A stretch of DNA of 64,000 nucleotides, taken from NCBI RefSeq assembly GCF_016817355.1, contig NZ_JADOTT010000003.1, positions 1 to 64,000 of the forward strand, given 5' to 3'. The notes below the pieces were generated by a model. The model did not search any database. It saw only the letters and a list, made by a program, of their open reading frames with translations, and had not been told where the DNA came from. Shown one piece after another: positions 45,601 to 55,308 of this stretch; the first letter of the stretch is position 1; each line of letters begins with the position of its first letter. A program made the position numbers and the translations under genes. This stretch comes from Maricaulis parjimensis (lineage in GTDB: Bacteria > Pseudomonadota > Alphaproteobacteria > Caulobacterales > Maricaulaceae).

Positions 45601-45859
45601 ATCGCCTCGCCATCCTTATCCGGTTGCCCTTCTGGCCCCGGTTTCGTTGCGCGTGAGCATGCGCAGTCAGCGTTTCCACCCTGTTAAGTCGGATCTCATA
45701 GAATATGAGTGATCGCATCCTGGGCGTGTGGGGCTCTCACCGGGGTGCGGCGTTCGCGTTGTAAAAATTGTGTAAAGCTTGCACGCGAAATTGATTAAAG
45801 GTTGTGCGGCGTTTCCTTAACGCCCATCGTTTATACAGCCAGGTGAAGTGAGGGTGACG

Positions 45860-47689
45860 ATGAATTTCTGGCGTTGGGTGGATCAGCTGACAGGCGCGAA
45901 CCCGCAGGTCGATCTCGACCATGCGGTGCGCTGCCGTATTGCCTTGGCCTTTACCGGCGTCTTCACCCTGATGAGCGCGGTCAATGCCGCCCTGATGGCC
46001 TTCGTCGTCGAAGCCCGCCCCGGCATGGTGGAACTGGGCCTGATCGGCGGCGTTGTCGGCGGCGCGCTCGGCGGTATCGGCCTCTGGCTGCGCCGTCCGA
46101 ATTTCACCATCGCCCTGATGATCACCATGGGATCCGCCGTGGTCGCCCTGGCGGCGGTCGCCAATCGCGGCTCCTTCCCGCCCTCCACACTCTATGTGCC
46201 GGGCATTCTGCTGGGTGCCTATATCGCTTGGGGCATGCGCGCTGTTCTGGTGGCCATCCTCCCGGTCGGTTTCTATTTCGGCTACATCGTCTGGTCGGCC
46301 TATCAGGCAGATGGCGGCGAACTGGCCTTCAGCCCGCAGGAAATGCTGAACATCCTGGTCACGGCTGCGGCCATGTCCTGCCTGTGGATCGTTCTGTTCG
46401 GGACCAGCTTCCGTTCGGCGGCCCAGGAGGCCCAGGACGCGCTGACCCGCAATAACAACCGGCTCAAGGTCGCCCTGAAAGCCGCCCAGGCGGCCAATCG
46501 CGCGAAATCCGAATTCATCGCCAATATGAGCCATGAGGTCCGCACCCCGCTCAATGGTGTGCTGGGCATGACCAGCGTCATGCTGCAGGACCCGTCCCTG
46601 TCCGATGAGCACAAGCACTCGCTGAAGCTGATCGATACCTCGGGCAAATCCCTGCTGGGCCTGCTCAATGATGTGCTGGACCTGTCCAAGATCGAGGCCG
46701 AAGCGCTGGAGCTGGAGACGCGCGATTTCGACATGGTCGAAATGGTGGAGGCCGCGACAGAACACTGGTCGGCTCAGGCCAAGTCCAAGGGGCTGGAACT
46801 GGTTGTCCAGCGCGAAAAGGCCGAGGAACGCCTGGATGTCCAGGGCGATCCGTCCCGCGTGCGCCAGGTGCTCAACAATCTGATCTGCAATGCGGTGAAA
46901 TTCACCCATCGCGGCAAGATCACCGTCAATCTGTCCCATGGCAGCATGCAGGCCGATGGCCGCGTGCCGATCCGCATCGTGATCAAGGATACCGGTATCG
47001 GCATTCCGCGCGACAAGCAGGACACGATTTTCGACGCGTTCAGCCAGGTGGATGCCTCCACCACCCGCAAATATGGCGGTACGGGTCTGGGTCTGGCGAT
47101 CTGCCGCCGCTTGCTGAACATGATGGGTGGCCGGATTGCTGTCTCCAGTGAGCCGGGCCGCGGCTCCACCTTCACGGTGGAACTGGCCCTGGAACCGGGG
47201 ACGGCGCCTGTCGCCACGCCGACACCGGACGCGATCGCCAAGATCGTGCCGGTTGGTCTCAAGCGTATTCTGGTGGTCGACGATGTTGTGACCAATCAAC
47301 TCGTCCTGCGCGCCATGGTCCAGCAACTCGTCCAGAGCGACGAACTGATCATTGATGTGGCGTCCGGCGGCCGCGAAGCCGTGAACAAGGCGGCGGCGAC
47401 TCAGTATGATGTCATCCTGATGGACATCCAGATGCCGGAAATGGATGGCGTCAGCGCCATGCATTGCATCCGCCAGAACCGCAAGGCGGCGACGGCGCAG
47501 GTCGTGGCTGTCACGGCCCTGGCCTCGGAAGATCATCGCCGCCAGTTCGAGGCGGAAGGCTTCTCGGCCTATCTGCCCAAACCGGTGGAATTGCCGGACC
47601 TGCGCGAGGTTCTCGCCGGGATTCTGACCGAGCCCGCCGAGCAGGCCGATCCGGGCCCGGCTGTTCGTGCCGGTGCGATGCGGGCCTAG
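45860..47689 (+). CDS. Membrane-bound hybrid sensor histidine kinase/response regulator
   Basis: 609 residues from ATG 45860 (GAGGGTGACG upstream; GTG at 45848 is an alternative). Six membrane helices in 20-185 form the sensor, with no extracytoplasmic domain, MASE-like. HisKA with H225 in NMSHEVRTPLNG, HATPase_c (NAVKFTHRGK, DTGIGIP, YGGTGLGLAICRRL) and a receiver domain with D522 in VILMDIQMPEMDG. Probably feeds a phosphorelay. The stop shares CTAG with the convergent TPP-enzyme gene. Confidence 0.93.
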   Translation: MNFWRWVDQLTGANPQVDLDHAVRCRIALAFTGVFTLMSAVNAALMAFVVEARPGMVELGLIGGVVGGALGGIGLWLRRPNFTIALMITMGSAVVALAAVANRGSFPPSTLYVPGILLGAYIAWGMRAVLVAILPVGFYFGYIVWSAYQADGGELAFSPQEMLNILVTAAAMSCLWIVLFGTSFRSAAQEAQDALTRNNNRLKVALKAAQAANRAKSEFIANMSHEVRTPLNGVLGMTSVMLQDPSLSDEHKHSLKLIDTSGKSLLGLLNDVLDLSKIEAEALELETRDFDMVEMVEAATEHWSAQAKSKGLELVVQREKAEERLDVQGDPSRVRQVLNNLICNAVKFTHRGKITVNLSHGSMQADGRVPIRIVIKDTGIGIPRDKQDTIFDAFSQVDASTTRKYGGTGLGLAICRRLLNMMGGRIAVSSEPGRGSTFTVELALEPGTAPVATPTPDAIAKIVPVGLKRILVVDDVVTNQLVLRAMVQQLVQSDELIIDVASGGREAVNKAAATQYDVILMDIQMPEMDGVSAMHCIRQNRKAATAQVVAVTALASEDHRRQFEAEGFSAYLPKPVELPDLREVLAGILTEPAEQADPGPAVRAGAMRA

Positions 47690-49236
47690 ATTTCGGCCAC
47701 GATCAGGTGCGGCCCGCCGGCCTGGATCGCCGCCTTCAGCGCATCATCAAACTCACCGGCGGTATGGGCCCGCTGCGCCGGAACGCCGAAGCCTTCGGCC
47801 AGTTTCACCCAGTCCATTTTCGGATTGTCCAGCGACAGCATTTGCTGCGCCGCCGGACCCGGCTCGCCGGCACCGACCCGGGACAGCTCGACATTGAGCA
47901 CCAGGTAGGAATGGTTGGCGAAGACGATATTGATGACATTCTGCTTCTCGCGCGCCTGAGTCCACAGGGCCTGAAGCGTATAGGCCGCGGCGCCGTCACC
48001 ACACAGGGCGAAGACCTGCTTGTCCGGACAGGCCAGCGCCGCGCCGACGGCCTGGGGCATGCCGGACCCGATCGCTCCGCCGGTCAGGCACAGCCATTCA
48101 TGGCGCGGACCATTATCGATCCAGGGGAAGACCCCCATGCCGGACGTGGTCGAGTCGTCGCAGATGATGGAATCCTCGGGCATGTGCCGCAGCATGGAAA
48201 TGCCGACATAGCCGGGATTGAGCTTTTCATCCGGGAAGAGTTTGGGCGCCTGGCTGCGCTCCGGCTTGGCCAAGGGCGTGTCGGCACCCAGCGCGTCGGC
48301 CAGGTCATTCAGCGCCTGTCCGATATCATCGGCCGGCCCGCCCAGATGCACCGTCTTCGCGCCCTCCGGCGTCAGCTCGCCCGGCAGGCCGGGATAGGCG
48401 AAGAAGGCGACGGGCGGTTTGGAGCCGGCGATGACCAGGAGATCACTGCCGGCGAGTTCCTCCAGCGCCTGCTCGCCGAAATAGGCCAGGCGGCGCGGCG
48501 AGACCCGGCCCTGGCCCCGCGAAATGCGCGGCACGAACGTGTCCATGAAGAGCTGGGCGCCGGTCGCTTCGGCTATCCGGCCGGCTGTCTCCAGCGAAGC
48601 TTCCAGACAGGCATCATTGCCCAGGAAGAGGACGGGTGACTTGGCCGCTTTGATCGCTTCAGCCACGGCTGAAACCGTGTTGGCGCCGACCGGGTTCGGG
48701 CCCGGCATGGGCTGGGCCTCCAGCACGTCCGGCTCCTCGTCCGACCAGGCGCAATCAGCGGGCAGGGTCAGTGAGGCGACGCCGCGTTCCGGACCATAGG
48801 ACTGGCGCACGGCTTCCACGGCCATGCTGGAGACTTCCGACGGGTCATTCACCCGGCCCACCCAGCGGGACATGGGTTCGCACACCGTATCGACATCACT
48901 GGTCAGCGGGGCATCCAGTTCCAGGTGATGACGGGCATGATCCCCGACAATGTTGACGACGGGAACATAGCCGCGGCGGGCATTGTGCAGATTGGCCAGG
49001 CCATTGCCGACGCCCGGGCCGAGATGGAGCAGGGTGCAGGCCGGCTTGCCAGCCATGCGGCCATAGCCATCCGCCGCGCCGGTCGCCACACCTTCGAAGA
49101 GGCAGAGCACGGATTGCATGCCCTCGATCCGGTCGAGAGCGGCCACCATGTGCATTTCCGATGTGCCCGGATTGGTGAAACAGACTTCCACACCTTGATT
49201 GATCAGCGTTCTGACCAGGCTCTCTGCAGCAAACAT
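47686..49236 (-). CDS. Thiamine-pyrophosphate enzyme, acetolactate synthase large-subunit family
   Basis: 516 residues. Catalytic Glu in LFEGVATGAADGYGRMAGKP, N-terminal Pyr domain start GVEVCFTNPGTSEMHM, central domain around 190-330, and the TPP/Mg motif GDGAAAYTLQALWTQA with downstream Asn in FANHSYLVLN. Shorter than true acetohydroxyacid synthases (about 570) and without a regulatory subunit gene nearby, so a decarboxylase or carboligase acting on another 2-oxo acid is as likely as valine/isoleucine synthesis. Overlaps the kinase stop in CTAG. Confidence 0.85.
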   Translation of the reverse strand: MFAAESLVRTLINQGVEVCFTNPGTSEMHMVAALDRIEGMQSVLCLFEGVATGAADGYGRMAGKPACTLLHLGPGVGNGLANLHNARRGYVPVVNIVGDHARHHLELDAPLTSDVDTVCEPMSRWVGRVNDPSEVSSMAVEAVRQSYGPERGVASLTLPADCAWSDEEPDVLEAQPMPGPNPVGANTVSAVAEAIKAAKSPVLFLGNDACLEASLETAGRIAEATGAQLFMDTFVPRISRGQGRVSPRRLAYFGEQALEELAGSDLLVIAGSKPPVAFFAYPGLPGELTPEGAKTVHLGGPADDIGQALNDLADALGADTPLAKPERSQAPKLFPDEKLNPGYVGISMLRHMPEDSIICDDSTTSGMGVFPWIDNGPRHEWLCLTGGAIGSGMPQAVGAALACPDKQVFALCGDGAAAYTLQALWTQAREKQNVINIVFANHSYLVLNVELSRVGAGEPGPAAQQMLSLDNPKMDWVKLAEGFGVPAQRAHTAGEFDDALKAAIQAGGPHLIVAEI

Positions 49237-49289
49237 CGACCTTCCCCTTGCTTCGCTTTTCGCGTCTTGGGGGCAAGGTTGGGCCTTGC

Positions 49290-49314
49290 GGCCGGAATGT
49301 CCAGCATTCCGGCC
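49290..49314 (-). terminator. Hairpin downstream of the RND efflux operon
   Basis: Perfect 10-bp stem GGCCGGAATG/CATTCCGGCC, 5-nt loop, 20 bp after the permease stop. No U-tract. Confidence 0.45.
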
Positions 49315-49333
49315 ATACAGGTTTGTGGATGGT

Positions 49334-52300
49334 CTATGCGGCCGCTCGTTCCGCGCGGATCTTGAAGAAGAGCGCGTAGAGCACCGGCACCGCGATCATG
49401 GTCAGCAGGGTGGCGAAAGTCAGCCCGCCGATGATCGTCACCGCCATGCCCTGGAAGAAGGCATCGAACAGCAGCGGCGTCATGCCTAGGATCGTGGTCG
49501 AGGCGGCCAGGAGCACCGGGCGCAGACGGCTGACCGAGCCATCCCGTACGGCATCCATCCGGTCGGCCCCGCCCTTGATGCGCATGTCGATCTCGTCGAC
49601 CAGCACGATCGCATTCTTGATCAGCATGCCCGACAGGGAGAGCAGGCCCAACAGAGCGGTAAAGGAGAAGGCGACATTGGTCGCCAGCAGGCCGATCACC
49701 ACACCATTCACCGCCATCGGCACGACGGCCCAGATGATCAGCGGCTGGCGCACCTTGGCAAACAGCATGAAGGAGATGGTCAGCATGGCGATGAAGGTGA
49801 GCGGCAATTGTCCGCCCAGGGATTCATTCGCCCGCACCGAGGCCTCGTGCTCGCCACCCCATTCCAGGGAATAGCCGACCGGCAGCTCGATCGCCTCCAT
49901 CAGCGGGCGGAAGCGTTCGAAGGCCTGGGCCGCGGTTTCACCTTCGGGAGGATTGGCCCGCACGGACAGGGTGCGCGTGCGGTCGCGCCGCTGGATCAGG
50001 ACATCCTCGAAATCCAGGGCAAAGGAGGAGACGACCTGGTCGATCGGCACATAGGCTTCCTGGGAGGAACTCCAGACCAGGCGCTCGGACAGATAGGCCG
50101 GGTCGGCGCGTTCCGAGGCGGGCGCGCGGGCGATGATCGGAATGAGTTCCTCACCCTCGCGGTGCACGCCGACCTGACGGCCATCCGTGGCGAATTGCAG
50201 GGCATTGGCCAGGTTCTCGCGGGTGACACCGATCGTCTGGGCACGGCCCTCGATCAGGACCGGGCGCAGGGTGGGTGTGCGATTGCGCCAGTCCGTGCGG
50301 ATATCGATGAAGCGGCCATCCTCATAGAGGCGGGCAATCGCCTGTTCCGACAGGTCGCGCAGGACATCGGCATCCGGCCCCATGAAGCGCGCTTCCAGCT
50401 GGGCCCCGGTCGGCGGGCCGAACACGATCCGGTCCACACGGGCATCCACATCGGGATACTGGTTGCGGACATGGTCCAGGATACGGTCCGCCAGGGCCGG
50501 GATCTCGTCGCGATGACGGGTCTGGACGATGATCTGGCCATAGGCTGTATTGGGCTGTTCGGAGTGATAGGTCAGCATGAAGCGCGTTGCGCCGGCGCCG
50601 ACAAATGTGTCGAAGCTGACGGTTTCCGGCTGCTCGCCGACATAGGTGCCGATATCGCGCAGCGTGACGTCGGTGGTCAGGATGTCCGTGCCTTCGGGAT
50701 GTTCGACATTGACGTAGAACATCGGCGTATTGGCCGGCGGAAAGAAGGCATTCTTCACCTGGCCGAAGCCGGCATAGCACACCACGGTCACACCGATCAG
50801 GCCGATCAGGACCAGCCAGCGATGCCTGAGGGCACCGCCCAGCAGGCCGCGATAGGCGTTGAACAGGCGGCCGGAATAGATCTCGTCATCGCTCTCCGGC
50901 TCACCCTCGCGTGCCAGGCTCGCTTCGCGTTGGGCCGAGAAGAGATGGAAACCGACCATGGGCACAACGGTCACGGCGATCACCCAGCTCAACAGGAGGG
51001 AAATGCCGATCACGGCGAACAGGGAGAAGAGGAATTCACCGGTGGCATCCGGCGACAGGCCGATCCCGGCAAAGGCCAGAATGCCGATCACCGTGGCGCC
51101 CAGCAGCGGCCATTGCGTCGAGGTGACGGCATCCTCGGCCGCATCGAGGCGCTTCTTGCCGCGCATCACACCGGTCAGCATGCCTTCGGCGACGACGATC
51201 GCATTATCGACCAGCATGCCCATGGCGATGATCAGCGCGCCCAGGGAGATGCGTTCCATCTCGATGGCGAACATGTCCATGAAGAAGATGGTGCCGGCGA
51301 CGGTGAGGAAGAGGGCGCTGCCCACGGTCAGGCCGGCGCGCCAGCCCATGAAGACGCACAGCACGCCCACCACGATGGCGATCGACAGGGCGAGGCTGAA
51401 CAGGAAGGAGTTGATCGCTTCATCGACGACGATGTGCTGCTGGTAAATCGGGTGGAGCTCAAAGCCCAGTGGCAGGCCGGCTTCCAGCTCGGCCAGACGC
51501 GCTTCAACGGCATGGCCGACATCGACGATATTCGCGGTCGGCAGGCCGGCCACGCCCAGTGTGAAGGCGGGCATATTATTGTGGTAGATGAACTGGTTGG
51601 GGCGTTCGACCGGGGCGCGGATCACCTCGGCGAAATCGGACAGGCGGATGGCCTGGCCGCCATTGCGCGGCGTGATCAGCAGGTTTCGGACCGCGTCCAC
51701 CCCGCCCAGCGTTTGCGGAATCTCGATGCGGACATAGCGGCCATCCAACGGAGCTGAGCCGGCAGACACCACCGTGTTTTCCCGGTTCAACTCGGCCAGC
51801 AAACCCTCATAGGACAGGCCCAGCCGTGCGAGGTTTTCCTGGGAAATCTCGATATAGATGCGCTCTTCCGGTTCGCCCTCGACGGCGACCTTGGCGACAT
51901 CCTCCACGGTGAGGAGTTCGCGCCGCAGCATGCGCGCGACATCGCGGATCCGGTCATCGGAATAACCCTCGGCGGTGACCGCATAGAAGAGGCCATAGGT
52001 ATCGCCGAAATCATCGAACACGATGGGCGTGCCTGCGCCCGGAGGCAGGCCGGAGATTGCGTCGGAGACCTTGGCGCGCAGCTCGGTCCAGACATCATTG
52101 ATGTCGGCACTGTCGATCGTGTCCTGCATCTCGACATGGATTTCCGACATGCCGGGCGAGGATTCCGAGGTGATCGTGTCGACCGCATCCATCTGCTGGA
52201 TCGCGATCTCCAGACGTTCGGTGACTTCCTGCTCCACCTCTTCCGCGGTTGCGCCGGGATAGGGGGTGAAGATGATCGCCTGCTTGATCGTGAAGGCCGG

Positions 52301-52435
52301 GTCTTCCAGCCGGCCGACATTGTTGAAGCCGAAAAGCCCGCCGAGCAGGCAGAACAGGATGACCAGCCAGGTCAGGACCGGCTTTTCGATCGAAAGGCGC
52401 GCCAGGGAGACGGCCGGGTTCTGTGGCAGGCTCAT
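49334..52435 (-). CDS. RND family efflux transporter permease (HAE1/AcrB-like)
   Basis: 1033 residues, the size of AcrB relatives, 12 membrane helices. Seen: N-terminal LSIEKPVLTWLVILFCLLGG helix, large periplasmic loops with FTPYPGATAEEVEQEVTERL, helix 4 with LVDNAIVVAEGML (proton-relay acidic residue), second half starting near HRWLVLIGLIGVTVV, and LLGLLSLSGMLIKNAIVLVD. A proton-driven exporter working with the adaptor encoded upstream. Its start overlaps the adaptor stop by ATGA. An outer-membrane channel gene is not in the window. Substrate unknown. Confidence 0.95.
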   Translation of the reverse strand: MSLPQNPAVSLARLSIEKPVLTWLVILFCLLGGLFGFNNVGRLEDPAFTIKQAIIFTPYPGATAEEVEQEVTERLEIAIQQMDAVDTITSESSPGMSEIHVEMQDTIDSADINDVWTELRAKVSDAISGLPPGAGTPIVFDDFGDTYGLFYAVTAEGYSDDRIRDVARMLRRELLTVEDVAKVAVEGEPEERIYIEISQENLARLGLSYEGLLAELNRENTVVSAGSAPLDGRYVRIEIPQTLGGVDAVRNLLITPRNGGQAIRLSDFAEVIRAPVERPNQFIYHNNMPAFTLGVAGLPTANIVDVGHAVEARLAELEAGLPLGFELHPIYQQHIVVDEAINSFLFSLALSIAIVVGVLCVFMGWRAGLTVGSALFLTVAGTIFFMDMFAIEMERISLGALIIAMGMLVDNAIVVAEGMLTGVMRGKKRLDAAEDAVTSTQWPLLGATVIGILAFAGIGLSPDATGEFLFSLFAVIGISLLLSWVIAVTVVPMVGFHLFSAQREASLAREGEPESDDEIYSGRLFNAYRGLLGGALRHRWLVLIGLIGVTVVCYAGFGQVKNAFFPPANTPMFYVNVEHPEGTDILTTDVTLRDIGTYVGEQPETVSFDTFVGAGATRFMLTYHSEQPNTAYGQIIVQTRHRDEIPALADRILDHVRNQYPDVDARVDRIVFGPPTGAQLEARFMGPDADVLRDLSEQAIARLYEDGRFIDIRTDWRNRTPTLRPVLIEGRAQTIGVTRENLANALQFATDGRQVGVHREGEELIPIIARAPASERADPAYLSERLVWSSSQEAYVPIDQVVSSFALDFEDVLIQRRDRTRTLSVRANPPEGETAAQAFERFRPLMEAIELPVGYSLEWGGEHEASVRANESLGGQLPLTFIAMLTISFMLFAKVRQPLIIWAVVPMAVNGVVIGLLATNVAFSFTALLGLLSLSGMLIKNAIVLVDEIDMRIKGGADRMDAVRDGSVSRLRPVLLAASTTILGMTPLLFDAFFQGMAVTIIGGLTFATLLTMIAVPVLYALFFKIRAERAAA

Positions 52436-53508
52436 CGCGGCAGGTCCAGCGGCTCGCTTTGGGACAGGGGACGCACGGCCATGCCTTCATAAAGGGAAGA
52501 GACGCCGGCGGTCACGATGGGCGTGCCCGGCTCGACGCCGCTGGTCAGGATGACGTGGGCGCCGCTCAACCCGTCGGTTTCCACCGGGCGGGCGGATACG
52601 GTGCCGGTCGTTTCGTCATAGACCCAGACCACGCGGCTGCCATCGGGACGTTCCGCGACCGCCGCGACGGGCACGCGCACCGTGGCGCGCTGTTCGGCGT
52701 CACGCGCGAATTCGGCGGACACGCTCGCCGTCATGCCGGGCAGGATATTGGCGGGCAGATCGGCGGGCAGGGCGGCAATGGCGCGATAGGTGCGCGAGGC
52801 GGCATCCGGCTCGGAGACAAGTTCCCGCGGCTCCAGATCGAAGGACCGGCCCGGCAGGAAGGAGAAGGTGGCGGTCAGCGAACGCAGATTGGACTGGTCG
52901 AATGTGGCGACCATGTCTTCGGAAACCGGGATGGAGACGCGCAGTTCGCCGACATCCTGGATGCGGGCAATCGCCTGGCCCGGCGAGACAATGGTGTAAT
53001 TGTCCACCAGGCGGCGGCTCACCAGCCCATCGAAGGGCGCTTCCAGCGTGGCATAGCCCAGATTGCGGCGGGCCGTTTCCAGCGCCACGGCGCGCAGGTC
53101 GTACTGGGTCTGGGCATTGTCCAGGGCGGCCTGGGAGGCAATCCCGCGATCATGCAGGGTCTGCTGGCGCTCCAGATCATTGCGGGCCTGCTGCAGCTGG
53201 ACACGGGCTTCGCGCTCGGCGCGCTGGAAATCTTCCAGGTCGAGCTGGGCGACCAGGTCGCCGCGGGCAATTCGCTGGCCTTCATTGAGCGGCAATTCTG
53301 CCAGCTGTCCACCGACCTGGAAGGCCATGTCCACGGTCAGGCGCGCTTCGACACGGCCGACAAATTCATGGCTGGACTGAGCGGACAGGGCTTCCACCTG
53401 GCCAAGTTGGACCAGGCGCGGCGGCGCTTCTTGCGTGACCGTTTCGCCCGAGCAGGCGCCCAGGAAAAGGGCAGCGGCCAGAGGCAGGGCAAAGGGGCGG
53501 GCGGTCAT
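52432..53508 (-). CDS. RND efflux periplasmic adaptor (membrane fusion protein) lipoprotein
   Basis: 358 residues; lipobox LGAC (Cys 19). Lipoyl-like halves flank a coiled-coil hairpin (about 85-150; DFQRAEREARVQLQQARNDL), followed by the beta-barrel (VSIPVSEDMVATF) and membrane-proximal domain (TDGLSGAHVILTSGVEPG). It bridges permease and outer-membrane channel. Start overlaps the tetR stop, stop overlaps the permease start: a tightly coupled tetR-adaptor-permease operon. Confidence 0.94.
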   Translation of the reverse strand: MTARPFALPLAAALFLGACSGETVTQEAPPRLVQLGQVEALSAQSSHEFVGRVEARLTVDMAFQVGGQLAELPLNEGQRIARGDLVAQLDLEDFQRAEREARVQLQQARNDLERQQTLHDRGIASQAALDNAQTQYDLRAVALETARRNLGYATLEAPFDGLVSRRLVDNYTIVSPGQAIARIQDVGELRVSIPVSEDMVATFDQSNLRSLTATFSFLPGRSFDLEPRELVSEPDAASRTYRAIAALPADLPANILPGMTASVSAEFARDAEQRATVRVPVAAVAERPDGSRVVWVYDETTGTVSARPVETDGLSGAHVILTSGVEPGTPIVTAGVSSLYEGMAVRPLSQSEPLDLPR

Positions 53509-54053
53509 GCATGCATCTCCCGGGACATCGCCAGAAGGCGTTCCAGAATGGTTGTGATTTCGGTTTCCCGGACATGGCGCAGGCCGAGCAGCTGGCTCAG
53601 CTTCAGCCCGTCCAGGCTCAACAGGATGATCTGGGCCAGGACCGGATCGGCCGAACTGTCGGCCACGCGCTGGAACTCCACCGCGATCGGCGCGGTGGCC
53701 GCTTCCAGCAGGCCGGGCTGTTCAGCGGAGGCCGCCAGCAGGGCCTGGGACACACTGTCCGGCGCCTTCATCCGGCCGAGCAGGGCTTCCACGACCCGCG
53801 GCAGGACCGGTTCGCCGGCCGCTTCGGCCGTTTCACGAGCGGCCGCGATCTCGGCGAGAATGCTGTCGATCATGCGGGCGACCATGGCTTCCAGCAGGGC
53901 CAGCTTGTTGGGGTAGTGATAGAGCACGCCCCCTTTGGAGACCTGGCTCTCGGCGGCAACAGCATCAATCGTCAGCCGGCCGGACCCGTCGCGGGCGACG
54001 ACAGCTTCGGCGGCATCGAGGATGACATCCTTGGTGTTCGGCTTTTCCAGCAC
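53505..54053 (-). CDS. TetR/AcrR family repressor of the efflux operon
   Basis: 182 residues from GTG 54053, chosen because AAAGGA lies 7 nt upstream and the protein then starts VLEKPNTKDVILDAAEAVVA as expected for TetR. An ATG-led longer frame would begin inside the operator. HTH at about 25-50 (TIDAVAAESQVSKGGVLYHY), ligand domain after that. First gene of the operon and very probably autoregulatory through the two 14-bp palindromes immediately upstream. Confidence 0.92.
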   Translation of the reverse strand: MLEKPNTKDVILDAAEAVVARDGSGRLTIDAVAAESQVSKGGVLYHYPNKLALLEAMVARMIDSILAEIAAARETAEAAGEPVLPRVVEALLGRMKAPDSVSQALLAASAEQPGLLEAATAPIAVEFQRVADSSADPVLAQIILLSLDGLKLSQLLGLRHVRETEITTILERLLAMSREMHA

Positions 54054-54089
54054 GGGCAGTCCTTTGAGAATTGTTGCGCTGCACATAAA

Positions 54090-54126
54090 CCGTCCAGACG
54101 GTACAGTCAATACCGTCCGGACGGTA
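54090..54126 (-). promoter_or_regulatory. Tandem TetR operators upstream of the efflux operon
   Basis: Two palindromes ACCGTCCAGACGGT (54090-54103) and ACCGTCCGGACGGT (54113-54126), centres 23 bp apart, both followed by ACAGT. The second is fully symmetric. They lie 37-73 bp upstream of the tetR start. Confidence 0.85.
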
Positions 54127-54307
54127 CAGTAACGCTTTCATGAATCCCGCCATGAGGTTGGGCCTGCGCCGAAAACCCGCTTTTCATCGCCCCGCCAACC
54201 AGGGGTAGTGATCTGATCCAACACGTCTTTTGGCTAGTGGATTCATGATCCGGGCCCGCCTATCCAGCCCGTGCGGGGGCATGGGCAAAGGTGAGGCGGA
54301 GAGCCAG

Positions 54308-55216
54308 ATGAGTTGGATTGTTCGGAGTGTGGCCGTGGCGGCAATGATCGCCGGCCTGATCAGTGTTGAGCCGGCGCAGGCCTATGGGCGCGACGGTCAC
54401 CGCATCGTGTGCGACCTGGCCTATCGTTATCTGTCCGACGCAGCACGCACCGAAGTCGACCGTCTGGTCGCCGAGGATCCGCAATTCACCCATTTCCGTG
54501 ATGTCTGCTCCTGGGCGGACGAGGTGCGGGGCTCCACCCACCGCCATACCGCGCCCTGGCACTATATCAATCAGGAGCGCAATGACCCGCATGTCGATGC
54601 CGAGGATTGCGCCGAGAATGGTTGTGTCACCTCCGCCATTGATCTTCACGCCGGCATCTTTGCGGACGCATCCCGCAGCGATGCGGATCGTCTGGAAGCG
54701 CTGAAATTCCTGGCGCACTGGATGGGCGATATCCACCAGCCCCTGCATGTCTCCATCGCGGGTGACCGGGGCGGCAATGATATCAATGTGCTCTGGCGCG
54801 GCGAGCGTCACACCAATCTCCACCGGGTCTGGGACAGCGAGATCATCCTGGACTACATGGCCGGGGAGTGGGCCTGGGCCCCGGCCGACGAGCGCTGGCA
54901 GTATTTCGCCGAGGAATTGGCGGCCGGCATTCCGCTGGCCGGCGTGGATGTCTACACGCCCCTGGACCCGATCGGCTGGGCGCAGGAAAGCCATGACATC
55001 GTGCGCTCGCGCGAGTTTGCCTATTACTGGGCCCGCGCAGAAAACGCCCCGATCGAGCCGGGCGACCACTACTACGAGACCGGTCTGCGCATTTCGCAAC
55101 AACGCCTGCAGGCAGCCGGTGTCCGCCTGGCCGGCCTGCTGAACCAGATCGTGGAAGGCCGTACACAGACCGCCCGCACCGTTCCAGACCTTCCCGGTTC
55201 CGGCGCCCTGGACTGA
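54308..55216 (+). CDS. S1/P1 family nuclease
   Basis: 302 residues with signal peptide ending AQA. Zinc-ligand segments appear in order: YGRDGHRIVCDLA at the mature N-terminus, FRDVCSWADEVR, PWHYINQ, LKFLAHWMGDIHQPLHVSI and GGNDINVLW, NLHRVWDSEI. A secreted zinc nuclease for single-stranded DNA/RNA and 3'-nucleotides, probably for nutrient scavenging. The usual N-terminal Trp is replaced by Tyr if cleavage follows AQA. GGAGAG precedes ATG 54308. Confidence 0.92.
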   Translation: MSWIVRSVAVAAMIAGLISVEPAQAYGRDGHRIVCDLAYRYLSDAARTEVDRLVAEDPQFTHFRDVCSWADEVRGSTHRHTAPWHYINQERNDPHVDAEDCAENGCVTSAIDLHAGIFADASRSDADRLEALKFLAHWMGDIHQPLHVSIAGDRGGNDINVLWRGERHTNLHRVWDSEIILDYMAGEWAWAPADERWQYFAEELAAGIPLAGVDVYTPLDPIGWAQESHDIVRSREFAYYWARAENAPIEPGDHYYETGLRISQQRLQAAGVRLAGLLNQIVEGRTQTARTVPDLPGSGALD

Positions 55217-55262
55217 TCCTCCGGCACGGGGCGTGCGGGCCGTAAACGGCTTGTCGGACTTG

Positions 55263-55277
55263 TTAGGATACGGTTAA
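55263..55277 (+). promoter_or_regulatory. CtrA-like box upstream of the SDH protease gene
   Basis: TTAG-N7-TTAA (one mismatch to TTAA-N7-TTAA), 32 bp before the start codon. CtrA is the cell-cycle regulator of Caulobacterales-type bacteria; binding is not shown. Confidence 0.35.
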
Positions 55278-55308
55278 TATTTCCCTCTGTGCGCGTCGGC
55301 GGGGGTCG

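Noticed and set aside
45794-45820. CtrA box before the second hybrid kinase
   Set aside because: The two TTAA elements are 18 bp apart rather than the required 7.
49808-51757. 649-codon frame antisense to the RND permease
   Set aside because: Shadow of the permease gene with the composition typical of reverse-frame translation.
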